Of a stretch of 64,000 nucleotides of DNA, positions 25,259 to 34,659 are shown one piece after another. The notes under the pieces were generated by a model. The model was not told the DNA's origin. It made no database searches and saw nothing but the letters and a program-made list of their open reading frames with translations. The translations under genes were made by a program, and so were the position numbers. The stretch covers positions 1-64,000 of the forward strand of contig JAIOPM010000019.1 in the NCBI GenBank assembly GCA_021413885.1, read 5' to 3'. Each line of letters begins with the position of its first letter. The first letter of the stretch is position 1. The stretch comes from Planctomycetota bacterium (GTDB taxonomy: Bacteria > Planctomycetota > UBA1135 > GCA-002686595).

Positions 25259-26599
25259 ATGGCCCGTTGGAAACAGACCGCTTGGACGCGCGTGCTCAGC
25301 TCCGCGCTCGCCGTCGGTGGAAGCGCACTGGTGCTGCTCACCGCGCAGAACACGTCGAACGCCGCGGCGTCGTCGAAGGTTTGGGTCGTCGGACCCAATC
25401 CGCCCGCGATGACCGACATCCAGATCGCGGTCGACTCCGCCGCGGCGGGCGACATCGTCCTCGTCGACTCCGGCACGTACGCGGGCTTCACGATCGACGG
25501 CAAGGCGCTGACGATCGCGGCGCGCGTCGACACGTCGGCGGGCGAAGCGGTGTTGGTCAATGGAACCGTACGCATCGCGAACCTCGCGGCCGGCAGCGCG
25601 GTGGTGCTGCAAGGCGACGCCTTCACGATCGATGGCCAGACCGCCAATGCGTTGGAGGTCGTGACGTCCCTCGGTTCGGTGCGCGTGCAAGGGCTGACGT
25701 TGCTCGGCGGTTGCGCGACGCTCGGAGCCGACGGCGGCGCCGGTTTGATGCTCGACCAAGCGGCCGATGTCGCGCTGATGTCGACCACCGCCAAGGGTGG
25801 CGGAGTCTGTGAGTATCCGGCGAGCGGCGGCGACGGGATCCATGTCACGCAGAGCCAACTCGCGCTCTACTCGGTGACCTCGGAGGGCGGCCACGGCGGC
25901 GAGGACCTCGCGTCGTTCGGCACCGACGGCACCGCCGGCGGCTCGGGCTGCGTGCTCGTCGACGGCTTCCTGTTCTCGGTGCACTCGACGTTCACCGGCG
26001 CGGACGCCGGCTCGGGCGGCGACGGTCTCGGCGACTGCATCACCGGGATTCCGCCGGGACAGGGCGGCAACGGCGGCCACGGTCTGGTGCTCGGCGGTTC
26101 GGGCGCGACCGCGCGTTTGATGGACACGTCGCGCGTCGGCGGCATCGGCGGCACGGTCGGCGGCGGCACCACCTGCACGCAGACCGACGGAGCGCCCGGC
26201 CTCGCCGATTCGCTCGCGGCGGGAGCGACGCTCACCGAACCCGCGACTCCGGTGCGCCTCACACACGCGCCGAATCTCTCCCACGAGCTCTCCGGCATCC
26301 AACTGAGTTTCGAAGGCGTCCCCGGCGATCACGTCTACGTCTTCCTCTCGACGGCCACGCAATTCGTCGACATGCCGCCGTTCGCGGGCGTGTCGCTCGC
26401 CAAGGGCCCGTTCTTCTATCGCGTCTCGATGGGCATCGTCGGACCGACCGGCGTGCTCGACAGCGCGATCGGCGTGTCGAGCCTGCCCGTCGGCGTCCAA
26501 GGCGAAGTGTGGCACGTCCAGACCTTCGTCCGCACCCTTGCGAAGAAGCGTCTGCTCGGCGGGCCCGCGACGTTGGTCGTGCTCGACTCGCAGTTCTGA
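25259..26599 (+). CDS. Secreted glycine-rich beta-helix-like protein
   Basis: 446 residues. A signal peptide ends near NTSNAAA. Then VWVVGPNPPAMTDIQIAVDSAAAGDIVLVDSGTY has the 'DIQ-A-D-A--GD-I-V--G-Y' opening of right-handed beta-helix (pectate-lyase-fold) proteins. The middle holds glycine-rich turns (GGNGGHGLVLGGSG, GGIGGTVGGG). About residues 340-446 form a separate beta domain unlike the Cys-containing domain of the array at 480-6095. GAGGT lies ahead of the ATG. A surface-exposed scaffold or carbohydrate-binding protein is likely; no catalytic site is visible. Confidence 0.75.
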   Translation: MARWKQTAWTRVLSSALAVGGSALVLLTAQNTSNAAASSKVWVVGPNPPAMTDIQIAVDSAAAGDIVLVDSGTYAGFTIDGKALTIAARVDTSAGEAVLVNGTVRIANLAAGSAVVLQGDAFTIDGQTANALEVVTSLGSVRVQGLTLLGGCATLGADGGAGLMLDQAADVALMSTTAKGGGVCEYPASGGDGIHVTQSQLALYSVTSEGGHGGEDLASFGTDGTAGGSGCVLVDGFLFSVHSTFTGADAGSGGDGLGDCITGIPPGQGGNGGHGLVLGGSGATARLMDTSRVGGIGGTVGGGTTCTQTDGAPGLADSLAAGATLTEPATPVRLTHAPNLSHELSGIQLSFEGVPGDHVYVFLSTATQFVDMPPFAGVSLAKGPFFYRVSMGIVGPTGVLDSAIGVSSLPVGVQGEVWHVQTFVRTLAKKRLLGGPATLVVLDSQF

Positions 26600-26617
26600 G
26601 TTCGAGTTCGTTACATG

Positions 26618-26656
26618 GTCGGCCGCGCGGCTCGCAACGAGCGAAGCGCGGCCGAC
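26618..26656 (+). terminator. Strong hairpin terminator
   Basis: GTCGGCCGCG and CGCGGCCGAC form a perfect 10-bp outer stem with an inner CTCG/CGAG pairing, 18 bp after the stop at 26599. No T-run follows. Confidence 0.6.
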
Positions 26657-26697
26657 GCGTTGATGCGGCGCTTCTCTCGCGTCATCCTTCCTCGCGC

Positions 26698-27117
26698 GTG
26701 AAGCAGCACCAGGAGACGCTCGAAGTGCGCACCGCCGGTCGCGGCTGCACCGACCTCACCGCGGAACTCCGCCGCATCGTCCGCGCGAGCGGCGTGTGCG
26801 TCGGCCTCGCGACGGTCTTCTGCGCGCACACTTCCGCGAGCCTGCTGATCCAGGAGAACGCCGACCCCGCGGTGCTGCGCGATCTCTTGCAGTGGTTCGC
26901 GCGCCTCGCGCCCGACGGCGATCCGCGTTACGAGCACGACGCCGAAGGTCCCGACGACATGGCCGCGCACTTGCGCGGCGCGATCACGCGTTCGTCGGAG
27001 TCCGTGCCAATCGTCGACGGCGCGCTCGCGCTCGGCACGTGGCAGGCGCTCTACCTCGTCGAACATCGTACTTCCGCTCACCGACGACGCGTCGTCGTCC
27101 ACGTCCAAGGAGATTGA
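26698..27117 (+). CDS. yjbQ: YjbQ family protein (UPF0047)
   Basis: 139 residues, family length. HTSASLLIQENADP, YEHDAEGPDDMAAHL and GTWQALYLVEHR are the conserved stretches, including the His residues that line the putative active site. Some members have weak thiamine-phosphate synthase activity, but the main role is unsettled. The GTG at 26698 is chosen because the family begins just after it (VKQHQETLEV). A loose TTGATG-N17-CATCCT stands 9 nt before the GTG. A small lipoprotein gene follows after 2 bp, probably in the same operon. Confidence 0.9.
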   Translation: MKQHQETLEVRTAGRGCTDLTAELRRIVRASGVCVGLATVFCAHTSASLLIQENADPAVLRDLLQWFARLAPDGDPRYEHDAEGPDDMAAHLRGAITRSSESVPIVDGALALGTWQALYLVEHRTSAHRRRVVVHVQGD

Positions 27118-27119
27118 AC

Positions 27120-27593
27120 ATGCGACTCTTCACGTTGGTTCTGCTCGCTCTGCTCTCGACCGCATGTCGCGCGCCGGCCGCAGCTCCCGCGTCGACGCCG
27201 ACGCCCGCGTGGATCGCCGGCGTGTGGCGCGGAGAGCAGGCGGGCGCGACGACCGAGGAGTATTGGACGCCGTTGCGCGGCGGCTCGATGCTCGGCGCGG
27301 GCCGCGTGCTCGCCGGCGGCAAGACGGTGTTCTTCGAGCACCTGCGCATCGAAGGGCCGGAGCTCACCGGCGGCGCGTGGCGCTACGTCGCGTTGCCCGC
27401 GGGGCGTGATTCGACCGCGTTCGAGTGCGTGAAGCTCGAAGCGGGCCTGGTCGTCTTCGAGAACCCGACGCACGACTTCCCTCAGCGCGTCGTCTACCGC
27501 CTGCGCGCCGACGGTTCGCTGCACGCGCGCATCGAGGGCAAGGAGAACGGCGTCGAGCGCGCCGAGGATTTCTTCTTCTCGCGCGCGGAGTGA
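27120..27593 (+). CDS. Small lipoprotein, DUF6265-like
   Basis: 157 residues. The signal sequence ends in LLSTAC (Cys16), a lipobox. The mature part begins WIAGVWRGEQAGATTEEYWTPLRGGSMLG, the pattern of a small lipocalin-like domain annotated as DUF6265 in many bacteria, and continues FENPTHDFPQRVVYRL. Function unknown; such folds often bind small hydrophobic ligands. AAGGAG overlapping the end of yjbQ serves as ribosome site, so the two are translated from one message. It converges on the acetyltransferase gene with 3 bp between stops. Confidence 0.8.
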   Translation: MRLFTLVLLALLSTACRAPAAAPASTPTPAWIAGVWRGEQAGATTEEYWTPLRGGSMLGAGRVLAGGKTVFFEHLRIEGPELTGGAWRYVALPAGRDSTAFECVKLEAGLVVFENPTHDFPQRVVYRLRADGSLHARIEGKENGVERAEDFFFSRAE

Positions 27594-27596
27594 AGT

Positions 27597-28037
27597 TCAG
27601 CGCGCGTAGAGCTCGCGCTTCAGGATCTCGAGGTAGCGCGTCGGATCGCCGATCGGCTCGAAGCCGTAGCGTCGATACAGCTCCTGCGCGTCGCGCGTCG
27701 CCAGACTGAAGCGCCGCAAGCCTTGCAAGTCCGGATGCGCGACCACGCACTCCATCAGACGCTTCGACACGCCGCGACCGCGCGCTTCCTCGAGCACGAA
27801 GACGTCGCACAGCCACGCGAACGTCGCGCGATCGGTGACGACGCGCGCGAAACCGACTTGGCGCGCGCCGAGGTACGCGCCGAAGCCGAGCGAGTGCTCG
27901 AGCGAACGCTCGACGACCTCGCGCGGAATGCCCTCGGCCCAGTACGAACGCGTCAAGTAGCCGTGGATCACGTCGACGTCGAGACGCTCGCGCGCGTCGG
28001 AAATCTCGAGCTCGCCGAACGTCCAGGTCCGCGTCAT
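27597..28037 (-). CDS. GNAT-family N-acetyltransferase
   Basis: 146 residues. CDVFVLEEARGRGVSKRLMECVV holds the acetyl-CoA-binding motif (R-G-x-G-x-x/S), and QELYRRYGFEPIG is the usual C-terminal motif. It resembles small stand-alone GNATs that acetylate amines of small molecules; substrate unknown. The ATG at 28037 overlaps the stop of the DUF4340-like gene as ATGA. It is the last gene of the ten-gene operon that begins with oppA at 39525. Confidence 0.88.
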   Translation of the reverse strand: MTRTWTFGELEISDARERLDVDVIHGYLTRSYWAEGIPREVVERSLEHSLGFGAYLGARQVGFARVVTDRATFAWLCDVFVLEEARGRGVSKRLMECVVAHPDLQGLRRFSLATRDAQELYRRYGFEPIGDPTRYLEILKRELYAR

Positions 28038-29101
28038 CGCCCGGGCTCGACGCGCAAGTGTTCGCGCAGCCACGAGTCCCACAGGTTCGGACGGTCGAGC
28101 TCGAGGAAGCTCGCCGCGCTCGGCGCGAGCAACTCGGCGAGCACCGGGTCCATCCGCGCGAGCGTGTCGAGCGTGCGGTTGAAGCCGTAGGCCTCGTTCT
28201 CGTCGCGGCGCAGCACGAGCTCGAGCACCATCGCGTCGCCGCCGGAGCCGAGGATCGTCAGGCGCACGGTCGGTTTCTCGAAGCCGAGTTCGTTCGCCGA
28301 ACGGCGCGCGAGCGCACCCGCGGTCGGCACCGACGTCAGGAACGCGAGGAAGGCTTCGGCGCGCGGAGCGGGGCACGGCTTCGCGAAGCCGTCGACCGAG
28401 AGTTGCCACGTCCACGCCGCCTCGCTCGCGCTCGACGCGTCGGTCGCGAGTTGACGGACGAGTTCGAGGCCCGTCCCGTCGTCACGGTCGACGAACACGC
28501 GATCGATCGTCCGGCCCGGGCCGGGGAACGGCCCGGCGACCAGGCGCGCGTCCTCGAACGGCACCGGCCCGCGCGCGAACGTCTCGTCGAGCAGGCGCGC
28601 GAGGTCGAAGTCGAGCTCGAGCACCTTCGTCTCGCCGCTCCTGCGTACCAACGTCGCGTGCGGCGGCAGCGAACGTCCGACGTCGAGCGCGAGCAACACG
28701 TCGCGCCCCGGATCCGCGAGCACCTTCGCGCCGCACAGCTCGATGCGCCACAGCGGCGTCCGCGCGAGCCCGAACGCCGCGATATCGGCTTCGTCCGACG
28801 CGCGCGTGAGCACGCGCGCCTCCAGGATCGACTGCACCAACGGCTCGATCACGCGCGAATCGCACACCGCGTTGGTCGCGTCGAGCGCGCGCCAGAGTCC
28901 CGCCTTGCGCGCGACGATGCGGCGCGCGCTCGCGCCGGGTTGTTCGATCGACAGCGCGGCGACGACGAGCTCCTTCGCCCGCTCCTCCGGCAACAAGCGT
29001 TCGACCAACGTCGGCTGCGGCGTCTCGCGTGAACGCAACGAACGTTCGAAGACGAAGAACAGCGCCGCCGCGAGCGCGAGCAAGAGCGCCGCGCGCGTCA
29101 C
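28034..29101 (-). CDS. DUF4340-like membrane-anchored protein
   Basis: 355 residues from the GTG at 29101 (GTGA overlap with the GldG-like gene). A single N-terminal membrane segment (AALLLALAAALFFVF) is followed by a long periplasmic or extracytoplasmic part with WRALDATNAVCDSRVIEPLVQSILEARV and FGLARTPLWRIEL, the layout of DUF4340 proteins. These accompany GldG-type proteins in gliding-motility-like ABC clusters of many phyla; the molecular role is unknown. Context (ATPase, permease, GldG, this gene) supports that assignment more than sequence alone. Confidence 0.72.
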   Translation of the reverse strand: MTRAALLLALAAALFFVFERSLRSRETPQPTLVERLLPEERAKELVVAALSIEQPGASARRIVARKAGLWRALDATNAVCDSRVIEPLVQSILEARVLTRASDEADIAAFGLARTPLWRIELCGAKVLADPGRDVLLALDVGRSLPPHATLVRRSGETKVLELDFDLARLLDETFARGPVPFEDARLVAGPFPGPGRTIDRVFVDRDDGTGLELVRQLATDASSASEAAWTWQLSVDGFAKPCPAPRAEAFLAFLTSVPTAGALARRSANELGFEKPTVRLTILGSGGDAMVLELVLRRDENEAYGFNRTLDTLARMDPVLAELLAPSAASFLELDRPNLWDSWLREHLRVEPGR

Positions 29102-32100
29102 GGCCCGACTCCCGCGAGCGGACGCGCCGCGAGGCGCCGCATCGCGAAGGCGAAGGCGAGCACCAGCGCAGGTCCCGCGAGCACGACGACCCCGCGCCAC
29201 GCGAGCCGTTGATCGGTCGGCGGCGCGCGGAAGCCGGCGCGGCGCGGACGTTGCGCGAGGATGCCCGCGTGCTCGTCGCCGAGCGCCGCCGCGGTCGTCG
29301 CCGCGAGCAGGAAGTCGGCCGCGCGCCATTCCTGATCGAAGAGCTGGCCGTTCTTGAACGTCTCGGAACAACCGATCAGCACCGCGCGCGCTTCGTGCTC
29401 ACTGGGAGTGCCGTCGGCGCGCGGAAAACGTCCGCGCACGTCGAGCGCGAGATCGACCGGCCCGAGCGTCTCCGCCGGAACCGCGAGGCTCTCCGCCGCG
29501 AGGTCGCCGCCTTTCCAATCGATCGTCCACGCTTTCGCGGTCGAGCGCACCAACGGCTCGACGCGCAGGCCGTGCGCCGCGACCTTCTCCGCGTCGACGC
29601 GGAAACGATTCGCGTAGGGGAGGCGCAGGTCCGAGAGCCCGCGTGTGATGGGCGACGTCGTCGAGAAATCCTCCGGCAGCGCGCGCAACACGAACGGTCG
29701 CGCCGACGTCTCGAACGAAAGTTCGCGCGCCGCGCGGCGAGCGCCGACTTCGGTCGCGACGTCGAGCGTCGCGGAACTCGCGTCGCACAGCACCTCGCGC
29801 GCGAGCACGAGGCCGAGGTCCGCGAGGAAACCGTTCTCGATGTCGCAGTACTGCGGCCGCGGCCAGTGCGCGAGCTCGCCGCGCTCGGTGTCGAGGCGCC
29901 GCGATTGGATGGTGAAGTGCTGCGCGGCGATCACGACTCCGGTGCCGCGCGCGAGCGCCGCGGCGACCGTCGCGAGCATCGGCGTCGCGTCGCGGCGCGG
30001 TTGCAACCACACGATCGCGTCGACGGTCTGCGGCAGGCGCGGCGCGGCGGGATCGATGCGCACGACGTCGAAGCCGTTCTCGACGAGCCACGCCTCGGCC
30101 TGCGAGTACACGTCGGACTCGGTGGGGGCGAAGAGCTTCTTCGCTTCGTAGAGCTCGCGCGCTTCCGCCGCCGACAAGCGCGGCGTGTCCGCCGCGAACG
30201 CGACGCACGGTCGGCGTCGGCCGAGCGCTTCCTCGAGCGCGCCGACGAGCCGGAACTCGGCGATCGCGTCGCCGTCTGCCGACGTCAGATCGACCGCGAC
30301 GCTGCGGTCGCTCGTCGAGACGCGCAACGCCGCCCACACGGCGCGCACGGTGACCGCGGTCTCGTCGCGGGTCTCGACGGCGCGCGCGGCGATGCCTTCG
30401 CGCGCGAGCTCCGAGCGTTCGTCGTCGGAGAGCGCGTCCGGCAGACGCCGCACGAACTCGAGGTTCGCGCCGGCTTGCTCGAGGTCGGCGACCAACACGC
30501 GCACGCGCGCGACGGTCGCGGCGATGCGCGGCGGCAACGTCGAGCTCGCGAGCAGCTCGACCTTCACCGCCCGCACCGCGGACTTGGCCGCGACCAACGA
30601 ACGCGGCGCGAGCGTGTGCAGGCGTTCGACGGTGACGTCGACGCCGACCGGCGCGAGCAGGCGCGACGCGGCGAAGCCCGCGACCGCGAAGAGCCCGAGC
30701 AACAGCGCGACGAACCCGAGATCGCGCCCCGAACCGCCGGCCGCGAGCCGCAGCGCGGCGATGCGCCCGCGCAACACCGCGAACAGGAAGAGGCACGTCG
30801 GCAAGAGTCCGATCACCGCCACGCGCCACGCGAGACGTCGGTCGGCGGAGAGCGTCGGCAACGGCTCGACGCCGTGTCCGCGAGCGCGCACGCGCGCCGA
30901 GCGCTGCGCGTCGGCGAGCGACGCGACCAACGCACGCGCGAGGTTGCGGTGCGCGAAGTCGGCGAGTTCGAACCAGCCGTCCTCGAACGGACTGCTCGAA
31001 CCGAACACCAGCAGCGAGCCGCCCCAACCGTCCTTCGGCGCGAGTTGCAGCGCGAGCGCTTGGCTCCCGCGCCGCGGATCGGCGCCGGAAGCCGCCGTGC
31101 CGCGGCGGAACGCGCGCTCGCCGCTCGCGGAGACCACGCGCGATTCGAGGCCGCGTTCGACCAGCTTCGCCGCGTCGAGCTCGAGGGGATTCGGCGCGCG
31201 GAAACAGAGCGTGCCGTTGGGTTGCGAACCGAGCAGACGGAAGTCCTGCTCCGACGCGATCGACGCGACCGCGAGCTCGGACTTCGCGGCCGCGGCGGCG
31301 CTCTTGGAGATGCCGGAGTCGTCGGCGACGACTTCATCGGCGACGCGCACGCCGAACTGCGCCGCGATCGCCGCGAGCGCTGCGTGCGACGGCGCGTTCG
31401 TCCCGTCCGCTTCGAGGCCGCCGCCTGCGAGCACGACGCTGGTGCCGCCGTCGATCGCGCGCGCGAGTTCGGCGACCGCGGCGTCCGACGCCGTGCGCGG
31501 CGCGATCCAGACGACGAGCGCGGTGCCGCTCGGCAACGGCTCGCCGCGCTCGAGGTCGACCGAGACGACGTCGGCGGTGCGCGCGAGTTCGGCGGCGAGC
31601 GCGGTCGTCGGCGCGTTGCTCGCGAGCGCGATCTTCGGCCGCGAAGGGCTCACGAGTTCGTGCAGTTCCTCGGCGATCAGGAGCTCGAGCTGATCGAGCC
31701 GCTCGCGAGAGATCCCGTTGATCACCGTCTTGCCGTGCGCGCCGTAGCTCAACACGAGGCCGGCGTAGACCGAGCGCTCCGCGAACGCATCGGCGCGCAC
31801 TTCGCGCACCGAGAACGGCGTCACGCCTTGGCCCGCGATCCAATCTGCGAGGTCGGGCGAGCGCGCGGGGTCGAGCTCCTGCCATACGAAACGACCGCGG
31901 CCGGCGACGGTCAGACGCTCGAGCAATTCGTGGAGCTCGCGGTCGAGCCCGCGCTCGGACGACGGGAACTCCGCCGGCGCCGATAGCACCAGCGTCGCGA
32001 CGACTTCCGAGTCGAGGTCGTGCATCGCGCGTTCAGCGCGGGGGTCGAGGCGCACCCAGCCGGTGTGCTCGAGGTCGACGCGCGGCAGACGCAGCGCGTC

Positions 32101-32181
32101 GAGCACGCGCGTTCCGAACGCGACCGCGAGCAAACCGACGAGCGCGGTCGCGAACAACAGGCGGCGTTGCGCCGCGCTCAC
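29098..32181 (-). CDS. Double-length GldG-like ABC auxiliary protein
   Basis: 1027 residues, about twice the usual GldG. Segment one: a membrane helix at about 8-24, then a periplasmic domain with WVRLDPRAERAMHDLDSEVVATLVLSAP and YGAHGKTVINGISRERLDQLELLIAEEL, the ABC_transp_aux pattern. Two helices follow at about 452-471 and 487-507, after which a second copy begins (TLAPRSLVAAKSAVRAVKVELLAS), including a stretch with an NFDVVRIDP-like motif and VIVWLQPRRD. A last helix lies at about 995-1018. GldF/GldG form the membrane part of an ABC complex needed for gliding and type IX secretion in Bacteroidetes; homologues elsewhere have unknown cargo. It starts with GTG overlapping the permease stop (GTGA). 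It looks like a fusion of two GldG-type proteins. Confidence 0.8.
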   Translation of the reverse strand: MSAAQRRLLFATALVGLLAVAFGTRVLDALRLPRVDLEHTGWVRLDPRAERAMHDLDSEVVATLVLSAPAEFPSSERGLDRELHELLERLTVAGRGRFVWQELDPARSPDLADWIAGQGVTPFSVREVRADAFAERSVYAGLVLSYGAHGKTVINGISRERLDQLELLIAEELHELVSPSRPKIALASNAPTTALAAELARTADVVSVDLERGEPLPSGTALVVWIAPRTASDAAVAELARAIDGGTSVVLAGGGLEADGTNAPSHAALAAIAAQFGVRVADEVVADDSGISKSAAAAAKSELAVASIASEQDFRLLGSQPNGTLCFRAPNPLELDAAKLVERGLESRVVSASGERAFRRGTAASGADPRRGSQALALQLAPKDGWGGSLLVFGSSSPFEDGWFELADFAHRNLARALVASLADAQRSARVRARGHGVEPLPTLSADRRLAWRVAVIGLLPTCLFLFAVLRGRIAALRLAAGGSGRDLGFVALLLGLFAVAGFAASRLLAPVGVDVTVERLHTLAPRSLVAAKSAVRAVKVELLASSTLPPRIAATVARVRVLVADLEQAGANLEFVRRLPDALSDDERSELAREGIAARAVETRDETAVTVRAVWAALRVSTSDRSVAVDLTSADGDAIAEFRLVGALEEALGRRRPCVAFAADTPRLSAAEARELYEAKKLFAPTESDVYSQAEAWLVENGFDVVRIDPAAPRLPQTVDAIVWLQPRRDATPMLATVAAALARGTGVVIAAQHFTIQSRRLDTERGELAHWPRPQYCDIENGFLADLGLVLAREVLCDASSATLDVATEVGARRAARELSFETSARPFVLRALPEDFSTTSPITRGLSDLRLPYANRFRVDAEKVAAHGLRVEPLVRSTAKAWTIDWKGGDLAAESLAVPAETLGPVDLALDVRGRFPRADGTPSEHEARAVLIGCSETFKNGQLFDQEWRAADFLLAATTAAALGDEHAGILAQRPRRAGFRAPPTDQRLAWRGVVVLAGPALVLAFAFAMRRLAARPLAGVGP

Positions 32182-32933
32182 GTGCGCAGCCTCCGCACCA
32201 ACGTCGTCGCGAGGCCGAGGCTGAGCGCGGTGAGCCCGACGAAGTAGGCGAGCGCCGGCGCGCTCGCGACGCCGTCGACGAGTTCCTCGTAGTGGGGGAT
32301 GACCGAGAACGAATCGTGGATCCACGTGCCGACGTTCGCGCCCGCGAAGAGGCCGTCGAGGATCGCGACCAAGCGCTCGTCGCCCGAGAGCACCAGCAAC
32401 GCCGACACCAACGCCGCGAGCACGAACGCGACGACTTGATCGGGCGAGAGCGCGGAGAGTAACTCGCCGACCGCGAGCAACAACGCACCGAGCAACAACG
32501 CCGCGAGGTAGCCCGACGCGATCAACCCGAGATCCGGCGAGCCGAGCACGCAGAGCATGACGACGATCGGCAACGTGCCGACCAGGAACAATCCGTAGAG
32601 CGCGAGCGCCGCCGCGAACTTGCCGAGCACCAACGAACCGGTGCGCAGCGGCAACGTGACCAAGACCTCGAACGTGCGCGTGCGTCGCTCCTCGGCCCAG
32701 AGGCGCATGCTTTGCGCCGGCAGGAAGAGCACCAACAACATCGGCAGGCGCGCGAAGAACGGCCCCATGTCGACTCGCGACGCGAGGAAGAACTCGTTCA
32801 TGTAGATCGAGTTCGCGAGCAGCAGAGCGGCAACGGTGCTCGCCGTCGCGACGCCGGAATCGAACCACGCGGCAAACTCGCGCGCACAGACGATCCACGC
32901 GCCGCGGACGAGACTCAGGGGTTGGGCGCTCAC
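32178..32933 (-). CDS. ABC-2 type permease, GldF-like
   Basis: 251 residues with six membrane segments (for example VATASTVAALLLANSIY, YLAALLLGALLLAVGELLSAL, YFVGLTALSLGLATTLV). The loop LRLWAEERRTRTFEVLVTLPL is the hallmark cytoplasmic coupling sequence of the NosY/GldF ABC-2 permeases. It pairs with the ATPase just upstream and the double GldG just downstream, each by a GTGA overlap. It would be the pore of an exporter or a mechanochemical complex. Confidence 0.88.
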   Translation of the reverse strand: MSAQPLSLVRGAWIVCAREFAAWFDSGVATASTVAALLLANSIYMNEFFLASRVDMGPFFARLPMLLVLFLPAQSMRLWAEERRTRTFEVLVTLPLRTGSLVLGKFAAALALYGLFLVGTLPIVVMLCVLGSPDLGLIASGYLAALLLGALLLAVGELLSALSPDQVVAFVLAALVSALLVLSGDERLVAILDGLFAGANVGTWIHDSFSVIPHYEELVDGVASAPALAYFVGLTALSLGLATTLVRRLRT

Positions 32934-33691
32934 GCGCGGCCTCCTTCCGGCGCCGGCTCGAGCAAGCGCACGAGTTCCTGATCGAGCGTCCGTCCCGCCT
33001 CGCGCGCGCGCGACGAGATCGTCGTCACGGGCTCGTCGGCGACCAAACGTCCGCGGTGGATCGCGACGACGCGTTCGCACGTGTCGCAGACCTCGCCGAG
33101 GATGTGGCTCGAGAACAGGATCGCGCGTCCGGGCGCGAGCGAGCGCAGGAAGTCGCGGAACGCCGCCATCTGCACCGGATCGAGTCCGTGCGTCGGCTCG
33201 TCGAGCGCGATCACCGCGGGATCGTGGATCAACGCCGCCGCGAGCCCGATGCGTTGGCGGTAGCCCTTCGAGCACTCCTGGACGCGCTTCTTGATCACGG
33301 CGCCGAGCGCGCACGACTCGATCGTCCACGCGAGGCGTTCGGCTAGCTGCGCGCGGTCCAAGCCGCGCGCGCGCCCGACGAACTCGAGGTAACGCACGAC
33401 GCGCATGCCGTCGTAGAGCGCGTTGTGCTCCGCGAGGTAGCCGAGCGAAGCGCGCGCGCCGAGCGGATCCTTCACCACGTCGGAGCCCGCGAGCTCGATC
33501 GTGCCTTCGTCGGGTGCGAAGTACGTCGACACCATCTTGAGCAGCGTGCTCTTGCCCGCGCCGTTCGGTCCGACGAAGCCGACGATCTCGCCGGGCCGGA
33601 TCGCGAACGAAACGCGCTCGACCGCGACCGTCGCGCCGTAGCGCTTGGTCACCCCGCGGATGTCGAGCAGCGGTCGCGTCGTGTCGTTCAT
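32930..33691 (-). CDS. ABC transporter ATPase, GldA-like
   Basis: 253 residues. Walker A GPNGAGKST (41-49), a signature-like CSKGYRQRIGLAAAL (C-S-K-G in place of LSGGQ, usual in this ABC-2 branch), Walker B VIALDEPTHGLDP, and H-loop SSHIL. It energises the GldF-like permease encoded next. The ATG at 33691 overlaps the oppF stop (ATGA), joining an export-type ABC system to an oligopeptide importer in one operon. The C-terminal 40 residues are charged. Confidence 0.9.
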   Translation of the reverse strand: MNDTTRPLLDIRGVTKRYGATVAVERVSFAIRPGEIVGFVGPNGAGKSTLLKMVSTYFAPDEGTIELAGSDVVKDPLGARASLGYLAEHNALYDGMRVVRYLEFVGRARGLDRAQLAERLAWTIESCALGAVIKKRVQECSKGYRQRIGLAAALIHDPAVIALDEPTHGLDPVQMAAFRDFLRSLAPGRAILFSSHILGEVCDTCERVVAIHRGRLVADEPVTTISSRAREAGRTLDQELVRLLEPAPEGGRA

Positions 33692-34659
33692 CGCGCGCGC
33701 TCCGCGTCGTGGAGGTGGCACGCGACCGACGGCCCGCGTTCACGAACGAGCCGCGCGAGGGTCGGACGTTCGTCGCCGCAGCGAGGCCCGAGTTCGGGTG
33801 CTTGCGGACAACGCGGGTGGAACGTGCAGCCCGACGGCAACGCGAACGGCGAAGGCGCGTCGGCGCCGACCAAGAGCGACCGCGCTTCCGGTGAACGCCG
33901 CGCGAGCGCGACCAACGCGCGCGAGTACGGGTGCAACGGCGCGCGGAAGAAGTCCTCGACCGAAGACTCCTCGACGACGCGGCCGAAGTACATCACGGCG
34001 ACGCGCTCGCACATCTGGCGCACCAACGCGAGGTCGTGCGTGATGAAGAGGTAGGCGAGACCGAAACGTTCGCGCAGGGAAGCGAGTAAGTTGAGGATCT
34101 GGGCTTGCACGGAAACGTCCAGGGCGCTGGTGGGCTCGTCGAGGATCAGCAGTTCGGGCTCGAGGGCGAGGGCGCGCGCGATCGCGAGCCGTTGACGCTG
34201 GCCGCCCGAGAACTCGTGGGGGTAACGCCCGAAGTCTTGCGTCGAGAGACCGACCGCTTCGAGCAACGCGAAGATCCGCGCGCGGCGCGAACGCGCGTCG
34301 CCGATCTTGTGGATCGCGAGCGGCTCGGCGAGGACCTCTTCGACCGAGAGCCGCGGATCGAGCGACCCGAACGGATCCTGGAAGACGATCTGGATGCGCC
34401 GGCGCACCGCGAGTAGTTCGCGCGACGAGAGCTTGGCGACGTCGCGGCCGTCGACGCGGATCGAACCGCTCTGGTGTTCGACGAGTCCGACGAGCGCGCG
34501 CGCGAGCGTCGACTTGCCCGAGCCCGACTCGCCGACCAACGCGGTCGCGCTCCCGGATTCGAACACGAGCGAGACGCCGTCGACCGCGCGCAGTTTGCGC
34601 GGGCCGCCGCGTTCGCGGTAGGCGACCGTCAGGTCGACCAGTTCGAGCAACGAACTCAC
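33688..34659 (-). CDS. oppF: Oligopeptide ABC importer ATPase, OppF type
   Basis: 323 residues. Walker A GESGSGKST (43-51), signature FSGGQRQRLAIARAL, Walker B LLILDEPTSALD, H-loop THDLALV, and the C-terminal oligopeptide-transporter region with HPYSRALV and a Cys-containing stretch (GCTFHPRCPQAPELGPRC) as in OppF/DppF. It forms the heterodimeric motor with OppD. The GTG start overlaps the oppD stop (GTGA); it ends in an ATGA overlap with the Gld-type ATPase. Confidence 0.9.
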   Translation of the reverse strand: MSSLLELVDLTVAYRERGGPRKLRAVDGVSLVFESGSATALVGESGSGKSTLARALVGLVEHQSGSIRVDGRDVAKLSSRELLAVRRRIQIVFQDPFGSLDPRLSVEEVLAEPLAIHKIGDARSRRARIFALLEAVGLSTQDFGRYPHEFSGGQRQRLAIARALALEPELLILDEPTSALDVSVQAQILNLLASLRERFGLAYLFITHDLALVRQMCERVAVMYFGRVVEESSVEDFFRAPLHPYSRALVALARRSPEARSLLVGADAPSPFALPSGCTFHPRCPQAPELGPRCGDERPTLARLVRERGPSVACHLHDAERAR

